This document shows, one piece after another, positions 18,389-21,557 of a DNA stretch of 21,557 nt. Location: positions 1 through 21,557 of the IMG/VR virus record IMGVR_UViG_3300017719_000263. One strand, written 5' to 3'. The notes under the pieces were generated by a model. That model made no database searches, was not told the origin of the DNA, and worked only from the letters and a program-made list of their open reading frames with translations. The first letter of the stretch is position 1; each line of letters opens with the position of its first letter. A program made the translations under genes and the position numbers. This DNA comes from a virus.

Positions 18389-20518
18389 ATGGCTTTAATG
18401 GATAAACCTCTACCAGATGACGTTACGGACACCGACATTGCGGTTCCCTTGGAAGAAACTGGTGACGTAGAAGTAGAAAATACGGAATATTCGGGTACAG
18501 TAGAGTTTATTAAGTCGCAGTTTAATCGTTCTGAGGAAGCTAGGCGCGTAGATGAAGAGCGATGGCTGGATGCTTACCGCAATTATAGAGGTATATACTC
18601 TAGCGAAGTACAATTCACTGAAACTGAGAAGTCTAAAGCCTTTATAAAGGTAACTAAGACTAAAGTTTTGGCTGCATATGCTCAAGTTGTGGACGTATTA
18701 TTTGCAGGATCGAAGTTTCCCATTGGAATTGAGGCCCGACAGTTCCCTTCTAACGTAGCAGACTCCATATCCTACAATCCAAATGAATTAACCAGCGATA
18801 AAGTCGAGGAAACTGTAGGCGTAGAATACAAGATCTCTAATAATATAGCCCGTCCTAATCTAGCTAAAGACTTGGGCATGTATGAGGAGACTTTGGAGCC
18901 TGTAAAAGACGAATTAGAGCTTGGTGCAGGTACTATGCAGGGGGCTGTTACTTATGAACCCGCTAAAAGAGCCGCCCAGAAGATGGAAAAGCTCATGCAC
19001 GACCAGCTAGAAGAGACAGAGGCTCCAAAACACCTTAGATCCCTAGCTTTTGAGACTTGCCTCTTCGGAACTGGCGTTATGAAGGGTCCATTTGCTCAGT
19101 CTAAGGAATATCCACGCTGGACAGAGGATGGAGACTACGATCCGCTGTTTGAAACCATCCCAAAGATGGAATATGTGTCTATTTGGGATTTTTATCCTGA
19201 CCCTGACGCCAGAAATATGTCTGAAGCTGAATATACGGTACAGCGCCACCGTATGAACCGTACTCAGCTACGAAATCTGAAGAAAAGACCACATTTCCGC
19301 GAAGAGAGTATAGAATTAGCCTTAGATTATGGACCAGACTACTCCAGAAGCTATTGGGAAGACGCTCTAGAGGATGACGGTACTTCTACAGGCATCGAAA
19401 GGTTTGAGGTATTAGAATATTGGGGTGTTTTAGACGCTGAATTAGCAGAAGAAGCCGATATTAAGATCCCTAAAGATTTACGCAAACAGGACGAATTACA
19501 GGTCAATATCTGGGTTTGTAACGGACAAATCCTTCGATTAGTGCTAAATCCGTTCACTCCACGGCGTATTCCCTATCTCTCAGTACCATACGAATTAAAT
19601 CCATACAGTTTCTTTGGAATCGGCGTAGCTGAGAATATGACGGACACCCAGCTTCTTATGAATGGGGCGATGAGGATGATGGTGGATAACGCCGCTTTGT
19701 CTGGTAACCTATTGATAGAAGTGGATGAAACCAATTTAGTTCCGGGCCAAGATATGAGTATTTATCCGGGCAAAGTGTTTAGGCGACAAGCGGGCGCACC
19801 GGGTTCTAGCATCTATGGAACCAAGTTCCCCAACGTCAGCCAAGAGCTTCTAATGATGTTTGACAAGAGCCGACAGCTTGCGGATGAGGCCACAGGCATA
19901 CCTAGCTACTCTCACGGCTCTGGGGCAGTTGGCGGTGTAGGACGTACAGCGTCTGGCATGTCTATGCTGATGGGCGCGGCTGCACAGAACATCAAGGCAG
20001 TAGTGCGTAACGTAGATGACTACCTACTCAGCCCACTAGGAAAGAGCCTGTTCGCCTTTAACATGCAATTTAATTTTGATGCAGAGTTTATTGGTGACCT
20101 CGACGTCAAAGCCAGAGGCACAGAGAGCCTGATGCGAAACGAAGTCCGAAGCCAGCGGCTGCTACAGTTTATGCAGATGACCCAGAATGAACAGATGGCT
20201 CCGTTTGTGAAGTACGACTACATCTTACGCGAGTTAGCTTCCAGCATGGATTTGGATGAAGACAAGATCCTTAATGATCCGCGTGAAGCAGCTATCCAAC
20301 AGAAGATGATGGCTGACATCAAGGCACTCATGCCAGAGCAACCTGCACCGCCCCCACAGGCGGCTCCAGAGGGCCAAGGCATTCCACAAGGCGCACCAGT
20401 ACCACAAGCACCTGAACCTGACGCACAGGGCTTCACAGGTGGCGGCGGTGGAGACAACGGCGGTAATGCACCTCAACCAGAACAACAGGCTGGGCCACCC
20501 CCTCAACAGATTCAGTAA
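18389..20518 (+). CDS. Portal protein (podovirus type)
   Basis: A 709-residue portal forming the dodecameric gate for DNA packaging and tail attachment. It follows terL by 2 nt. Seen: helical clip/wing-like N-terminal part (FIKSQFNRSEEARRVDEERWLDAYRNYRG), TKTKVLAAYAQVVDVLF, a middle with WDFYPDPDARNMSEAEY (about 268-284) and PYLSVPYELNPYSFFGIG, and a late EATGIPSYSHG...TASGMSMLM stretch, which are typical of large podovirus portals. The last ~65 residues are Pro/Gln/Gly-rich and low-complexity, perhaps a disordered tail. No strong ribosome site, so reinitiation from terL is likely. Confidence 0.93.
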   Translation: MALMDKPLPDDVTDTDIAVPLEETGDVEVENTEYSGTVEFIKSQFNRSEEARRVDEERWLDAYRNYRGIYSSEVQFTETEKSKAFIKVTKTKVLAAYAQVVDVLFAGSKFPIGIEARQFPSNVADSISYNPNELTSDKVEETVGVEYKISNNIARPNLAKDLGMYEETLEPVKDELELGAGTMQGAVTYEPAKRAAQKMEKLMHDQLEETEAPKHLRSLAFETCLFGTGVMKGPFAQSKEYPRWTEDGDYDPLFETIPKMEYVSIWDFYPDPDARNMSEAEYTVQRHRMNRTQLRNLKKRPHFREESIELALDYGPDYSRSYWEDALEDDGTSTGIERFEVLEYWGVLDAELAEEADIKIPKDLRKQDELQVNIWVCNGQILRLVLNPFTPRRIPYLSVPYELNPYSFFGIGVAENMTDTQLLMNGAMRMMVDNAALSGNLLIEVDETNLVPGQDMSIYPGKVFRRQAGAPGSSIYGTKFPNVSQELLMMFDKSRQLADEATGIPSYSHGSGAVGGVGRTASGMSMLMGAAAQNIKAVVRNVDDYLLSPLGKSLFAFNMQFNFDAEFIGDLDVKARGTESLMRNEVRSQRLLQFMQMTQNEQMAPFVKYDYILRELASSMDLDEDKILNDPREAAIQQKMMADIKALMPEQPAPPPQAAPEGQGIPQGAPVPQAPEPDAQGFTGGGGGDNGGNAPQPEQQAGPPPQQIQ

Positions 20519-20539
20519 AAAGAAAGTTACCCAGCAATA

Positions 20540-20758
20540 ATGGATAATGAATTTTTTATAAATCTACTGCCCCTCGTAAATGACAAGCTACAACTTCAAA
20601 GCGTACAAGACTACGCCAAGGGCAGAATAGATATCCTATTACAGCAACTCTCTACTGAGAGAGACATGAACAATGTTGTTAGAATCCAAGGGGCTATAGC
20701 AGAGCTTAGACGCTTTAGTACTCTGAGAGAAGAAGTCATCAAGGGGTCAGGTAAGTGA
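20540..20758 (+). CDS. Small hypothetical protein after portal
   Basis: Seventy-two residues, helical (FINLLPLVNDKLQLQSVQDYAKGRIDILLQQL...VVRIQGAIAELRRFS), not recognised. Small helical proteins in this slot of podovirus operons are often virion or scaffold-linked. The stop overlaps the GTG start of the next gene, with AAGGGG between. Confidence 0.75.
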   Translation: MDNEFFINLLPLVNDKLQLQSVQDYAKGRIDILLQQLSTERDMNNVVRIQGAIAELRRFSTLREEVIKGSGK

Positions 20759-21557
20759 GCCTACTTCAAAGCGTATTCAGTCTTATTAAAGAGCCTACTA
20801 GTGACAGGAATAGGTCAGAAGAGCTTATAGGTGATCGCCGTAGTATGGGCTATCATCTTGCTGATAATATTTTTGGCTTTGATGATGATTATGAGACTAA
20901 AGGCGAGAAGGCTGGAACTGCAGTTAAAGAGGCAATTACCCAAGCCGTAACTGATCCAATTGGTACAGGTAAAGCTATAGCCACTGGAATGTATGATGCC
21001 ATCGATAAAGGCATGGATGGGCCAGTAGCTTTTTATGAGGGGCCAGACTATCAGGTAGATTTTTTAGGTAATCCGGTAGGTACAGAAGAAGAAGTAGCCG
21101 AAGTCAATCAGGCGTTAGCTCAAGCAGAGCAAGACTACCTAATGAATAACCTTGATATTACGGCTGGCGTAGGTGCTGGCGGTATGTCGGCAAGTAAAGC
21201 TTTGGTAGATGTAGATCCTGATGCTGCGTATTCTGGATTATTTTTAAATACTAGAGCCGCCCGTACATCTGACCCTGATTTTCAAAAAGCATATAAATTA
21301 GATGCACAAGGTGAAGACCGTGACAAAATCTGGGAACAAACTGGATGGGGGAAGCTTTTTGGCGAGTGGGTCAAGGAAACTGATGACAGTTTAACCTATA
21401 CAAAGAAGATGGCTGATACTGGAGTGGCAGCTAAAAATCTTGGCGTACCAGAAGCTCCAACCAAAAAACCAGAAGGATCTTCTGTAGTAACAAGCGCGGT
21501 TAGTGCAAAAAAACGTAAGGAAGCTGAAAAAGAAGTTAAACAGGTACAGCTTAGATA
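20755..21557 (+). CDS. Large virion or polyvalent-type protein, N-terminal part (partial)
   Basis: GTG start overlapping the preceding stop (GTGA) with AAGGGG about 9 nt upstream. 267 residues without a stop, running off the right edge. The N-terminal 140 residues are Ala/Gly/Asp-rich with small-residue helices (AVKEAITQAVTDPIGTGKAIATG). Residues ~165-215 (ARTSDPDFQKAYKLDAQGED, then IWEQTGWGKLFGEW, then DDS) resemble a motif I know from large phage polyvalent/ejected proteins (A.T.D...A..M...G.....IW..TGW......W..E..DS). The end turns Lys/Glu-rich. Likely an internal, injected protein; the catalytic domains, if any, lie outside the window. Confidence 0.7.
   Translation, partial: MSLLQSVFSLIKEPTSDRNRSEELIGDRRSMGYHLADNIFGFDDDYETKGEKAGTAVKEAITQAVTDPIGTGKAIATGMYDAIDKGMDGPVAFYEGPDYQVDFLGNPVGTEEEVAEVNQALAQAEQDYLMNNLDITAGVGAGGMSASKALVDVDPDAAYSGLFLNTRAARTSDPDFQKAYKLDAQGEDRDKIWEQTGWGKLFGEWVKETDDSLTYTKKMADTGVAAKNLGVPEAPTKKPEGSSVVTSAVSAKKRKEAEKEVKQVQLR

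Overview
The window looks like part of a temperate, AT-rich, tailed-phage (podovirus-type) genome or prophage from a marine alphaproteobacterium. The phage call rests on a family A DNA polymerase, a replicative helicase, a primase, ThyX, a tyrosine integrase, small and large terminase and a ~709-residue portal. The best clue to lineage is the polymerase: it carries a pair of DnaJ-type CXXCXGXG zinc motifs between its exonuclease and polymerase parts. From memory, that architecture was reported for SAR116 phage HMO-2011 and its relatives. The alphaproteobacterial link is inferred from that resemblance, from a tRNA-Asn-like attachment site, and from a DUF1127 gene.

Layout. Bases 1-8121 are read leftward in four apparent units: (L4) helicase, a 48-aa protein and DNA polymerase, which runs off the left edge; (L3) primase and two small proteins, ending in a GNRA-loop terminator near 2890; (L2) four small proteins, integrase, a small protein, ThyX and a 41-aa protein, ending in a terminator at 4456-4506 beside an attP-like 3' tRNA fragment (4369-4413); (L1) a lone 64-aa gene with its own terminator. 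Genes in L2 and L4 overlap by a few bases and look translationally coupled.

Bases 8374-12131 are read rightward and form an accessory cassette. It holds a GP88/DUF7227-like Cys protein, a DUF932-like protein, two small basic proteins and a terminator. A set of four small proteins follows. The first two of these are each preceded by a near-identical 79-nt leader with a conserved hairpin, and the set ends in a sister terminator. By eye its codon use differs from the flanking phage genes.

Bases 12132-12795 are non-coding and structured: a 10-bp inverted repeat, six tandem 15-bp repeats, an AT-rich tract, a nested dyad, a C-rich patch and a textbook sigma70 promoter (12724-12752). This is a candidate origin or control region.

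Bases 12796-21557 are rightward: an unknown protein, an endonuclease VII-like nuclease, a DUF1127 protein with its own strong promoter, a run of small proteins (several membrane or exported, possibly lysis or entry), terminase small and large subunits, the portal, a small protein, and the start of a large virion or polyvalent protein that runs off the right edge.

The most unexpected signal is a bipartite motif, TTGACA-N6-TAATTGTTA with variants. It lies in the intergenic region ahead of every leftward unit and of the main rightward operon, and would fit a phage-wide promoter/operator system. All homology statements come from reading motifs by eye; no searches were run.
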